Positions 9,581 through 19,413 of a stretch of DNA of 64,000 nt are shown here, one piece after another. The stretch is from contig OY978525.1 in the NCBI GenBank assembly GCA_963854835.1, positions 78,198,628 to 78,262,627 of the forward strand. The letters are read 5' to 3'. The notes beneath the pieces were generated by a model, which saw only the letters and a program-made list of their open reading frames with translations, was not told the origin of the DNA and did no database searches. Position 1 is the stretch's first letter, and every line of letters begins with the position of its first letter. The DNA comes from Megamerina dolium. Lineage: Eukaryota > Arthropoda > Insecta > Diptera > Megamerinidae. A program made the translations under genes and the position numbers.

Positions 9581-11620
9581 ATATAAGGCTGACATCTCCG
9601 TTCTTCAGGAAATGCGATGGACGGGACAAGGTTGCTCTAAAAGCGCATCCTGTGATATCTATTACAGTTGCCATGCAGAGGGGCACAAACATGTCTTCCG
9701 GTTCACATCTCGGAGCGAATGACAACAATTCGCATAAAGCCAAAATTCTTCAACATCAGCCTATTATGTGCCACGCTCTGAGAAGGACAATGACGCCAAA
9801 TGGAGTTTCTTTCAGCGCCTCGAAAAAGTTAAGGACAAACGAAGTCCTACACAGAGTAAGCTTGACGTCAGCTGCAATCACTACAGACAGCAAATGTTTT
9901 CGCCACTCGACTATCAGATGTGCTTATGTAGAACACTCCCCCTCTTAATGATACATGCGCACAGGGGACACATATATCCCACTCCATGAATACTGCTGCC
10001 GAGAAATTGGTTATTACCGGCCTCTGAGGAATGAGTGGTATGATCAGGAGTGTTGCGACACTACCGCAGAGGAAGACGAAGCTTACGGAAAAACCCTGCG
10101 TGCAAGTGCTACGCGAGCTGTTAAGGAACGGTGCAGGGAGAGGAGTGCGGAGACTCTTTTTCAGACGGAAAAAGAGAGAACAAGAAAAACGCGAGTGTAA
10201 GGAGATAGACAGGAATGAGACTCGAAAATTCTTTAAAAAGATCAAGCGCATGCGTGTTGATTTCAATTTCGGAGCCTCTTCGTGTCTTGATAAAAATGGA
10301 AATTTGGCTGCAGATGTCCACATTGTGCTGAGCTTATGGAGAGAACACTTCTACACGTTACTGAATGGTGATACTTCGAAGAATCCCGACAGTGAAGGAG
10401 ATCTCCAGAACTCCTCAAGGATGATGAGGTAGATGTTCCACCACCCGGTTATGATGAGGTCAGAGAGACCATTTCTAGGCTAAAAAACAACAAACCTGCA
10501 GGTGCTGATGGCCTGCCTGCCGATTTGTTTAAAACCTAAGGCGATGAGCTGTTCACTAGCATGCATCAACTCATAAGTAGAATATGGTCGGATGAAAGCA
10601 TGCCCGATGATTAGCGGCTCAGTGTCCTGCGTATATGAAAATAGACCCCAAATTTTGCACCAACTATCGTATAATGTCTCTAAGCATCGTATACAAGGTC
10701 CTATAGAGCGTACTGTTTGAAAGATTGAAGTCTATGCTTACCAACATAATCGGACCTTATCGGTGTGGCTTCAGTCCTGGTAAATCCGGCATCGACCAGA
10801 TTTGCACACTACGCCAAATCTTGAAGAAGACCCAAGAAAAACAGCCGCCTAACACCGAACGGGGTTCCAGACAGTGATTCGTTATAGTGTCCTGCTGTTG
10901 CCGTATGGCGATGTCATTGAGATAATCGGCATGGACACGCGAGCAGTCAGTGCAGCACTTTTAGAGCTGGAAAGTGAGTCGCGTCGAATGTGTCTTGCGG
11001 CGAACGAGGTCAAGACGAAGTACCTAGTATCAACAAACAAAAAGTCCTATTGCTTTGAACAGCACGTCACTCTTGATAAGTACGCTTTAGAAGTAGTGAA
11101 GAACTTTATCTATCTTGGAATCAACATTAAGATCAGTAATGACGTCAGCCTGGAGAAATTGCGAGGCATCACTCTTGCTAACAGTTGTTACTTTAGGGTC
11201 AGTAAGCAATTGAAAAATCTCTCGAAAAACGAAAACAACACCCTGGAAGGCTCTCATCATGCCACATATGGCGTCCATGCTTGGACAATCTCCACCTCAG
11301 ATGAGAGAATGCTTGAAGTTTTCGAACCAAAATCTTTGGACCTATTTGTGTTGATGGAGAGTACCGAATAAGGTATTATTATGAGCTGTATGCCGACACC
11401 GACATAGTAAACATCATTAAAATACAGAGGCTGCGCTGGCTATGTCATGTCGAGCGAATGGAAGAACACGCTCCGGCTAAGGTGTTATGTTCGGAAACCG
11501 CTGGTGGACGACGGAGAAGAGGCAGACCTAACCTCCAGCGGAAGGAAACAGTTGGCTGGGGAAGCAAGCTAGATTCGGCCTAAATCTATTATCGGCTGTA
11601 GTGGCCATAGTAACTTTGCA
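9580..11620 (+). pseudogene. RTE-like retroposon copy B, heavily decayed
   Basis: A longer but older relative of copy A. 9590-9727 encodes part of the AP-type endonuclease (LQEMRWTGQG, DIYYSCH). 9780-10430 encodes the linker before the RT (FFKKIKRM, ASSCLDKNGNLAADV, LWREHFYTLLNGD). 10430-10540 encodes the RT start (LKNNKPAGADGLP). 10550-11580 matches copy A from the start of its RT to its C-terminus, with the YADD box degraded (PYGDVIEIIG). Frameshifts, stops and deletions of several hundred bases occur throughout. The end near 11620 matches the 3' end of copy A without a clear tandem tail. Confidence 0.75.
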
Positions 11621-11694
11621 TAAATCTACCTTAAAATATGTACATATTACATATTTCAAAAGCAATTATTTAATTCCTACTGTAAATAAAAAAT

Positions 11695-11920
11695 CTTACT
11701 TACTTACTTACTTATGTGGCCATAACAACCGAATATCGATTTAGGCCGAAAATAACATGCTTCGCCAGCCATCTCCGTTCTTCGCTAGCTGGCGCCAGTT
11801 AGAAATTCCAAGCGCCGTCAGGTTCTTCAGTACTTGGTCTTTCCACCAGAGGTTTGGTCTTCCTCTTCTGCGTCGTCCTCAAGCGGGTTCCGAATATAAC
11901 ACCTTCTTAGCTGGAGCGTA
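11695..11920 (-). mobile_element. RTE-like retroposon copy C, 3'-end only
   Basis: Reverse complement of the last 220 bp or so of copy A, beginning with a (CTTA)n tail at 11695. It is bounded by an 8-bp TAAAAAAT duplication (11687-11694 and 11921-11928), so it is an independent, extremely 5'-truncated insertion. Confidence 0.85.
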
Positions 11921-11928
11921 TAAAAAAT

Positions 11929-12463
11929 CAGCCGACTTAAAAGATTCGTTTTCAAAAGGGTGTTCTCACTTAGAAATCTGTTAACGTTTTCGTTCTCAAG
12001 CAAAAAAATAAAAATGAAATATAATAAAATCAGCTGTTCCCCGCTACTATCTGCTCAATTCACCTTGACTGGTGCCGATTTTGAATTTGTTCTCCCGAAT
12101 TACAAAAATTAAAATGTAGGTAAACAAGGTAAATCAAATGTAAATAAAATATAACCTATTGTACAAATAGTACATATTTCTAATTGGGAAACATAGTCTT
12201 CGATTTACGAATATGTGTCGAAATTCAAAGTAAATACCTAGTAGATTTATGTGGTTCCTACGATTGAATAAAAGTGTGCATTTTTATTTTTAATTTTCTT
12301 GTTTAAATAAAAATATCTTCCATTTATTTATGATACTAATTAATTCCAAAAACTCAAATTAAAGATTAGATACGTACTCGCATGAAAATGCACTCAAATT
12401 CAACGGGAATCACATGCAAAAATGTTTTCAACATACAACAATAAAGAGTATAGGAGTATTATG
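11929..12463. other. intergenic, downstream of Phb2
   Basis: AT-rich sequence between the RTE copy and the alternative last exon of Phb2. It may contain the Phb2 3' UTR. Nothing else is recognised. Confidence 0.5.
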
Positions 12464-12570
12464 TTAAGCCATGCGCTCAGCAGTTCGATGAGCAATAGCA
12501 CCAATATTCTTGTCACGCACTACATTACTACCGCTGCGTTGGGAATTCCCGTCAAACCATTCAGTGTTAA
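12464..12570 (-). CDS. Phb2: Phb2 alternative last exon (predicted)
   Basis: On the minus strand a pyrimidine-rich tract ending TTTTACAG stops at 12571. The exon runs from 12570 to a TAA ending at 12464. If exon 5 is left at 13157, at a GTAAAT donor that overlaps the last codons of the short form, the frame continues exactly (phase 1) into a hydrophilic tail of 35 residues containing NTEWFDGNSQRSG and IGAIAHRTAERMA. The protein would then have 332 instead of 299 residues, across a 586-bp intron. From memory, the fly orthologue also has short and long C-terminal isoforms. The exon is inferred from splice signals and frame; there is no transcript evidence. Confidence 0.6.
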
Positions 12571-13148
12571 CTGTAAAATTAAGACAATTCAACAATTAGC
12601 AAAAAAGGTTTTAGTAAAAAAAAAGACAATTTTTCATTGTATTTACAGCATAATAGAATAGTTTCTCATGTTGAATTATAGTATGAACAAATTGTACAAT
12701 TAAATTTCGAGGAAAACAATTCACTCATTAATATCCTCCCTCATTCAGTCAGTACCAAATAATATCGTATTGCACTGAACACGTGTACATATGTATGGGT
12801 CTTTTATTGGTAGTCAACATTTCAAGACGTATGTATATTCAATGATATGAAGATCTAATAAAAAGCTTGACACGCATTCTAAGTCAACTACAAAATCCCT
12901 CTGTTATTTATTAACTTTTATGAATAATTATAGAACACTTATGCTTAACATTTGAAACTTAGGGAGTAAGTTATTGTTTACTTTGCATTCTCATAAATAT
13001 TGAAAAGAAAACTCGTGAAATCAACAAAAACGTTTCAAAGAAATGTTCTATATGAAGAAATATTATTTTTCATTTCTGAAGCTGCTCGTGATGTTTGACG
13101 ATGCAAACCCTTTTGTTAACTTAAGTCGTCAATTAGTTAACTATTTAA
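12571..13148 (-). other. Phb2 intron 5 / short-form 3' UTR
   Basis: Sequence between the short-form stop codon and the alternative last exon. It would be intronic in the long transcript and 3' UTR in the short one. No other gene is seen. Confidence 0.5.
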
Positions 13149-14588
13149 TTATTTACTTTTGTAAACTTTTTCAGTCATGTCATCAAAGCCTGCATCCTGA
13201 ATGTTTAACATTAAACTGTCGGCTGAAAGATAGACTTTATTATGTGAGCCGGCAATCTATAAAAAAATTAAATAAATAATTGCTAGTATGCAAACGAAGT
13301 TCATATTTACAGTTCTTGCTATGCTTTGGGCAGCACGTATTTTCCTTAATTTCAGGTAGGCTGGATTCTGTTTGACCGCAAGACCTAAGTAAACATAGCA
13401 GTTAAGAAAACCAAATGTGAAAAAGGCATAAAGTTATTTTGAATAGAACGAATAAATGCGAGAATATAAAATAAAACTGAATGTATTCGTCTAAAGGATA
13501 TCATTTTTGCAGCCTCAGCTTCACCCTCTGCTTGTACAATCTTCTGTTGTTTCTCCTGCTTGGCACGTTCGACAAAGAATACTGCGCGCTGAGCTTCTTG
13601 TTGAGCTACTTGTTTAGCTTCAACAGCGGCTGTATATTCTTTGCCAAAACTTAATTCTGTCAGTGACACATCATCTAAAATGATGTTAAAATCGCGAGCA
13701 CGTTCAACCAATTCTTTTCGTATCAAGAGTGATACCTATGTTTTGAGATAAAGAATTACAGTAAAATTTAATGTACATATATAATACATATTATATATTC
13801 CACAAACCTGGGCACGTTGTGTTATCAATTGAGAGGCATTAAATTTCGCAACAACACTTTTTAACACCTCATTGCAAATGGATGGAAGCACCTTCTCATC
13901 ATAATCCAAACCAAGTTGCCGGTGCATAGAAGGTAAACGTATAGAATCAGGTCGTGATAACACACGCAGAGATATATTAATCATTTGTAGATCCTTCGAA
14001 CCAGTGGGTGACGAAATTTTACGTGGACGCGACCGAATGTCATAAATAATAGGATATTGAAACCATGGAAAGCGAAAGTGTAAACCTTCAGAATAAATAT
14101 CATTTTGAATGCCACCTAAGCGACTGAAAATAATAGCGCGATGACCACCATCAACTGAAAAATGAATAATATCAATTCACCATGTCGCTATGTTAATTTT
14201 TTGTTATGCAATTCAATGCTGTTTGAAACTCATATAATTTGTTTTTTTAATCCGCACAATGTTCTACTTTGACAAGTTCTACGTATTATACTATTAGAAA
14301 TTACCAAGTGCACACAAATATTATGAAATACATATAAATTCTTTCTATGCAAAATCCAAAACTTTTTGAGGTTAGAATGGTTTTTATAGAATGTAACATC
14401 GATACTTCAAATTTTTATTTATTGCACTTCTTACTCAAATAACAAATAAACAAACCTGTATATAAGGACTGGCTGACTCCATAAGCAGCAGCACCAATTG
14501 CAGCAAGAAATTTAATACCAGTATGTAATCCTGGTGGACCACCTTTTCCCAATTTACCGGCGAAATCACTTAATTTACTTTGCGCCAT
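13149..14588 (-). CDS. Phb2: prohibitin-2 (Phb2), five coding exons
   Basis: Prohibitin-2 forms ring complexes with prohibitin-1 in the inner mitochondrial membrane, where it acts in cristae structure, protein turnover and mitophagy. Exons on the minus strand: 14588-14456, 14154-13808, 13735-13502, 13388-13311 and 13256-13149. They sum to 900 nt, 299 residues plus stop, the usual family length. Visible features: start [20 protein letters not shown]; a hydrophobic membrane anchor ([14 protein letters not shown], about residues 24-37); the SPFH/band-7 domain ([15 protein letters not shown] to QLITQRAQ); a charged coiled coil ([20 protein letters not shown]); a conserved C-terminus ([16 protein letters not shown]). 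Introns 1, 2 and 4 are GT-AG (301, 72 and 54 bp); intron 3 is AT-AC. I see no break, so the gene looks functional. A hAT element lies 162 bp upstream of the ATG. Confidence 0.97.
13389..13501 (-). other. Phb2: U12-type AT-AC intron of Phb2
   Basis: Between exons 3 and 4 the reading frame (AAKM then LGLAVKQNP) joins only if the intron starts with ATATCCTTT directly after ATG and ends with TTTAC directly before TTAGGT. ATATCCTTT is the U12-class 5' splice-site consensus. TTTTCTTAACT, about 20 bases before the 3' end, fits the U12 branch-site consensus TTCCTTRAY. No GT-AG pair keeps the frame and the conserved residues. The intron is 113 bp. Confidence 0.9.
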
Positions 14589-14623
14589 CGTTCTACTTTC
14601 AGCTAGAAATAAAGCAACTGTAC

Positions 14624-14746
14624 CTATAGTGTAAAGCTAATTTCAAAGTTAAATAAAGCTACTATAAAAATATCCCTATTAAATGTACTTAATCAGAAAA
14701 ACGAGGAAAAGCTCTGATCATATGTACCGACAAATTTACGACTTAC
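14624..14746 (-). promoter_or_regulatory. candidate 5' UTR intron of Phb2
   Basis: On the minus strand GCG|GTAAGT occurs at 14746, and ACACTATAG followed by GTACAGTTGC gives an acceptor at 14624, 36 bases before the ATG. Together they could define a 123-bp 5' UTR intron. The donor lies in the 8-bp target duplication of the hAT element, so the first non-coding exon would lie beyond that element at about 17318. This is inference from splice motifs only. Confidence 0.35.
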
Positions 14747-14749
14747 CGC

Positions 14750-17309
14750 TAGGGCTGGGAAACTATCGATGGCACTATCGATACTATCGATAGTTTCATT
14801 TTCTTTACACTATCGATTGATAGTCGGACTATCGACTATCGCGTATGTGTAGCTTGCTCATCACTATTTTGCTGGCGAAGCTGTGAATTCGAGTAAGTAA
14901 AATACATTTTTGTTTATTTCTTTGTATTTTTAGGCTTCGTTTATACATATTTTTAGGCTTAAAAAGGTGGGTTTGGTGGTGACGGTTCTGGAGTAATGGA
15001 GAAATAGCTGCAAATATCCAAAGGTAAGTAATAGTTTTCAAATAAAATGAAACATTTTCATTTCATTTTTGGCACGTGTATTTGTGTAGGTGGCGGTAAG
15101 GAAAGTGATGCAAGTGGCAGCGTTTGCGAAACACCTCCCAAAAGAAAACCAAAATTGTCGGAGGTTTGGGGTTATTTTGACCTATAAGCTGATAAAAAAT
15201 ACGCAAAATGTCGTGTATGCAAGAGGGACTATAAAACTAGTGGCAATACAAGCAACCTTTTAGACCATTTGAACAGAATGCATCCAGATATTCGTAGTTC
15301 TGAAAAGCAGTCACTGCAGGCAACAATAGCGCCCTACTTTCAAAAACAGGATTGTTACGCAAGTAATTCAAAACGAAAGATCCTGCTAGATAACGCACTG
15401 CTGCGAATGATCGCGACTGATGTGCAACCGTTCTCTATTGTTGAGGACAAAGGGTTCCGAAATTTCGTGAAATGCCTTGATCCTCGGTACAACTTGCCGA
15501 GTCGGCGTACATTAAAAACTGTACAGATGCCTGATATATACAAAAACATTAAAAGTAAGTTGAAAGAAATGTTGGAAAAAGTGGACTTTTGTGCAATTAC
15601 CACAGACTGCTGGACATCGCGTGCGAATCAGGGGTACCTAACCGTTACATGCCACTTTATAACAAATGAATTTAAATTGTGTACGGCAGTCTTGTCCACG
15701 AAACCACTTATGTGTCAAACCAACCACTCCGCGGAAAACATTGCAGCATCATTACGATCAGTTTTCGACGAATGGGGCATTAAAATAATTACTATAGTTA
15801 CAGACTACCCAAGTCGATGCTCAAAGCATGTGAAATAGTTAAAAAAAAAATCTTCCATGCTTCGCTCACTCACTTAATCTGGTAGTGCAGGATTGTTTAG
15901 CAGAAATAGCCATAAAGAATATGTTGATGAAATGCAAACGGATTGTTCAATATTTCAAAAGTTCTACGATTGCATACGAAAAACTGAAAGCGGCTCAAGG
16001 GGTTGAAAAACCATATAGTCTAATTCAAGAGGTGCCCACAAGATGGAACAGCGCATACGACATGATGGAACGCATTTTACTCATAAAGTATTTTATATCT
16101 GTTGTGCTGCTAGACATTCCAAAGGCTCCACCAATGCTGACTGCGTTAGATATAGACCTTGTACGAGAGTTAACAAAATTGCTTTCACCGTTTGTCAGCG
16201 CTACAGTACAAGCATCCTCAAGTAACAAAATAACGATTTCATTGATAATACCTCTAATATGCGGATTGTTGCAAAGTCTTGAAAAATCAGCAGCATGTAT
16301 GAACACTTCAGAGGGCTTAGCCGCTTGTAACTTTTTAAAAGACAAATTAACAAAGAGGCTCTCCTTCTACGAAGATCGCACTGCAACTAGAATTGGCACT
16401 TTACTTGATCCTCGTTTTAAGAAGGAAGGCTTTAGGTTAAGCTCAAATGCAGAAAAAGGGGCAACAATATTGGAGAATGAGATTGCATTTATATGCAATG
16501 CTTTATCAGCATCACAAACTACAGAACCGTCAACACCAAACGAACCCCAGGCCGAAGAGCAAAGTTTGTTTACGTTTTTAGACGAAAAAATTGCTACCAA
16601 GCAAAAAACTAGTCGATCTGATGCCATTATCAAATCCCGTCAATATTTCGAACAGGAGAATTTGTCGAAAAAATCAGATCCTTTGGAATATTGGAAGGTA
16701 AACATTCTTTATAATTACTTCGTATGTTTTTCTTGTGATGTTGCATTTTGTTTTTATTCCTGCAGTCTAATGACGAAAACATGAAAGAACTAATGACGTG
16801 CGCATTGAGGTATTTTGCTATACCAGCCACATCAACAGAATCTGAAAGAACGTTCAGCAAGGCTGGACTGATTATTTCGGAAAGGCGAAGTGCGCTGAAA
16901 CCAAAGAATGCAGACATGGTGCTATTCATAAATAAAAATTATTGGGTCACCGAGTGATGCAAAATTTACATACAGGGTGGGCAAAATTAATCACCCTGGG
17001 CAAAAGTCATCACCTTATCGGAAGATGCTGTCATTGTTTTGTTTTGACATCTGTGAATTAAACAGATATAAAATACACGTCAACAAGACGTGGATCGCTA
17101 TGCCCCTCAACAACGCGGAAAATATATAAAATATATATGGAAATTTTGACGTTTTTGATTTTATGAATTTTAAAATAAAGGTATGTATACTGGCGGTATA
17201 CTTTTAACTTATCAGTATGAAGTTCGATACTATCGCGATATATCGATAGTTTAAACTATCACTATCGCAACTATCGATGGTGCCGACTATCGATAGTTTC
17301 CCAGCTCTA
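14750..17309 (+). mobile_element. hAT-superfamily transposon, complete ends, 2.56 kb
   Basis: Inverted repeats TAGGGCTGGGAAACTATCGA (left) and TAGAGCTGGGAAACTATCGA (right, reverse-complemented) are flanked by a perfect 8-bp duplication, CTTACCGC (14742-14749 and 17310-17317). That length is diagnostic of hAT elements. The first and last 90 bp or so are packed with TATCGAT/TATCGATA motifs, presumably transposase-binding sites. The element holds one decayed transposase gene with an intron. Confidence 0.95.
15098..16957 (+). pseudogene. hAT transposase (BED finger, ZBED1-like), broken
   Basis: The order is that of ZBED1/DREF-like hAT transposases. A BED zinc finger comes first (SEVWGYFDL, then CRVCKRDYKTS and LLDHLNRMH, about 15160-15290), then the catalytic region (CAITTDCWTSRANQGYLTVT), then the dimerisation region (FAIPATSTESERTFSKAGLI). 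An in-frame TAA at 15185-15187 interrupts the BED finger, and two frameshifts lie near 15806 and 15876. A 68-bp GT-AG intron (16698-16765) joins DPLEYWK to SNDENMKEL in frame. The reading frames are otherwise well kept, so decay is recent or mild. Not functional as read. Confidence 0.9.
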
Positions 17310-17313
17310 CTTA

Positions 17314-17390
17314 CCGCCCGTACATAAGAGCAAAAATTTGTCAAAAGTTATGCCCGTAGTAGCAACGGAGAAATCGACTCTTCTTTTTTA
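17314..17390. repeat. MITE-A interior fragment
   Basis: Matches 2379-2445 (CCGTACATAAGAGCAAAAATTT, then GTCAAAAGTTATGCCCGTAG, then CAACGGAGAAATCGACT). It lies between the hAT right end and a complete MITE-A. It is either the remains of an older MITE-A or sequence that the MITE family captured. Confidence 0.6.
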
Positions 17391-17592
17391 TGCTGCAACT
17401 AGCCACCGACGTAAAAACGTAGAACGTGTCAGCTGACACGATCTATCTTATGGGAACGTCGTGTTAACGAAAACTCACCACCGTATGACGGTGACGTAGA
17501 CGTTGCTCGTAGCGGAGAGAATCAATGCAATTTTGTATGTTCTTACGTACGGGCGGTACGTACGTACGCTACGTCGGTGGCTAGTTGCAGCA
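17391..17592. mobile_element. MITE family A, compact copy, 202 bp
   Basis: Perfect inverted repeats of 23 bp, beginning TGCTGCAACTAGCCACCGAC, are flanked by TTA (17388-17390 and 17593-17595). The interior contains GTCAGCTGACAC and runs of GTACGTAC. No coding capacity. Confidence 0.85.
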
Positions 17593-17686
17593 TTAGAGCC
17601 AATTTCAGATCAAATATTAAATGACATTTACCTGTTCTTATTTGTGTCATATAATTTTCATTGGTTTTCTGTCCCTCTCTATTTAA

Positions 17687-18786
17687 GGTAGTAGTCAGTT
17701 GTGACGACCGAAATTTCGACGTTTTTTCATGAATTTTTTTTAACAAGAAAATAAAATGCGATCGTTTTAAAATTTTTACATGTTTTTATTGGTGTTTTTT
17801 ATAAGTTAATTTTACATTAATTTGTTTTTAATTTTTGACGTCAGAGTGGAGTCCTCGAAAAAAAGTTGAGTTGGTTCGGGGAAGCACACAACCTTCCGAA
17901 TTCATCTGAAGTGAAAAATTCAAAAAGATTATTTAATGAACTAACCTATAATATACATAAAAAACAAAAACAAATGGCGAACTTGTGAAAAAGTTCTCAA
18001 CATCTATTTTTTTTTCTAGATAAGTTGTTTAAATAAAATAGTTTATTATTAAAAAATTAAATGTTTTAAAGGTTACGTATTTAGATATGTGTGTCTAGAA
18101 TAACGGGTAAAATTTTTAGCCAAATCGGTTGAATAGTTTTGAGTCAGTGCTTCCCGAAATTTCGAAAACATGGTTTTGAGAAAAACGCGTTTAAAGTTTT
18201 TACAACAGATTCATACACACTACGGCGCGCTATCTTATTTAAGCTATAACTTTAAAAATATTCAAAATTTCGGTCTGAAATTTTTAGAGTATTGTTACGT
18301 TTTTATTCTGTGAACGTTTAATTCTATTTGAATTACCTTGTTCGATCACTGGATTCTGTTAATGATAACTGCAACACTTATTTTATACAACTATATACAG
18401 CAACAATTTATTTAATAAACTCTATTTACAATCAACTCTGTTTATAATCAACTATTTACAATAACACTTTAATGTACTAGCAACTTTTGCCTCTGTATAG
18501 ATGTTTGCGCATTCACGTTCGGAATTCGATTGATTGCCAATCCTCAACACTGGCTCTATTTATACTCTGTTGGCAACACCCCAGAATCTTCCTTTATCGA
18601 GATTCTTCTCTTCCTTTCTCGTTGGCTTGTTCTGGTTATCGTTTATTTCTTTTTGTTGACATTCGTTTCGATGCTGCCAATAGAGTCAGTCACAATAGTG
18701 ATGAGTAATCAACTATCGATACTCGTTACAGTATATTTTTAATATGTTTTTCTTCCGAAAAATGTTCGTCACACCGGACTACTACC
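17687..18786. mobile_element. TTAA-flanked non-autonomous transposon (piggyBac-like MITE)
   Basis: Inverted ends GGTAGTAGTCAGTTGTGACGA (left) and GGTAGTAGTCCGGTGTGACGA (right, reverse-complemented) are each bordered by TTAA (17683-17686 and 18787-18790), the target of piggyBac-type elements. The interior is AT-rich and non-coding. Without the nested solo LTR at 18293-18730 it is about 660 bp. No transposase is present, so membership rests on the TTAA target only. Confidence 0.7.
18293..18730 (-). mobile_element. solo LTR, minus orientation
   Basis: Reverse complement of the 438-bp gypsy-type LTR (TGTTACG...CTCGTTACA on the plus strand), bordered by a GTAT duplication at 18289-18292 and 18731-18734. 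It is nested inside the TTAA-flanked element. Confidence 0.92.
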
Positions 18787-19413
18787 TTAATCATGTTAAG
18801 CGTGTGGCATCACTATACTTATTTCTTGAAGTTGGCTTCTTAGTTGATAGAAGCTGGCCAGGAGAAGAAACGTTAAATTGTAATAATTAATAGAAATGTA
18901 GATTATTCTTTAAGTAGTTTCCATTTATCAATCTGAATTGACTGAATTGTACATACCTCACGTGTAACCAAGTTCCAATATTAATTAAAAGTACACAAAC
19001 ATAAGTTAAAAGTTATACAAATTTACTTTGTTTTTGCATTGATTTATAGTTACGTAACATAATAAATTCATTTTACTGCACATTAAAGCAACACAATATT
19101 TATCCTACAAGCTGTTGTTTAGTCGGGATGCAAGGTTGCATTTTCCATATTTAAATGCCCGAAATCGGGCATTTAAATACAGTTTAAATATTTGATCTGA
19201 AAATGAATGTCTGTATTTAATCATCAATCGGCACTTCAATAGCTCGTTGGCACTAGGCATGAAATACAGTATCCACCACGCTTTGTTCCATAAATCTTTC
19301 GAATGGGATTGCTATCGTCCGAGAACGGTGCATCACTTATGCCCATTGTGTTACCACATGTTCTCTAAACCTAACTCGATAAAACAACCCAATTTAGGCT
19401 TAAAATAAAACAT
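18787..19413. other. unassigned sequence with a perfect hairpin
   Basis: AT-rich sequence with no recognisable gene. 19149-19178 is a perfect 14-bp stem (ATTTAAATGCCCGA and complement) with a 2-base loop. Confidence 0.5.

Noticed and set aside
13385..13726. A 113-codon ORF running from Phb2 exon 3 into downstream sequence as an alternative protein end
   Set aside because: The last 40 or so codons are the U12 intron read through; they are hydrophobic and unrelated to prohibitin, and the conserved continuation lies in exon 4.
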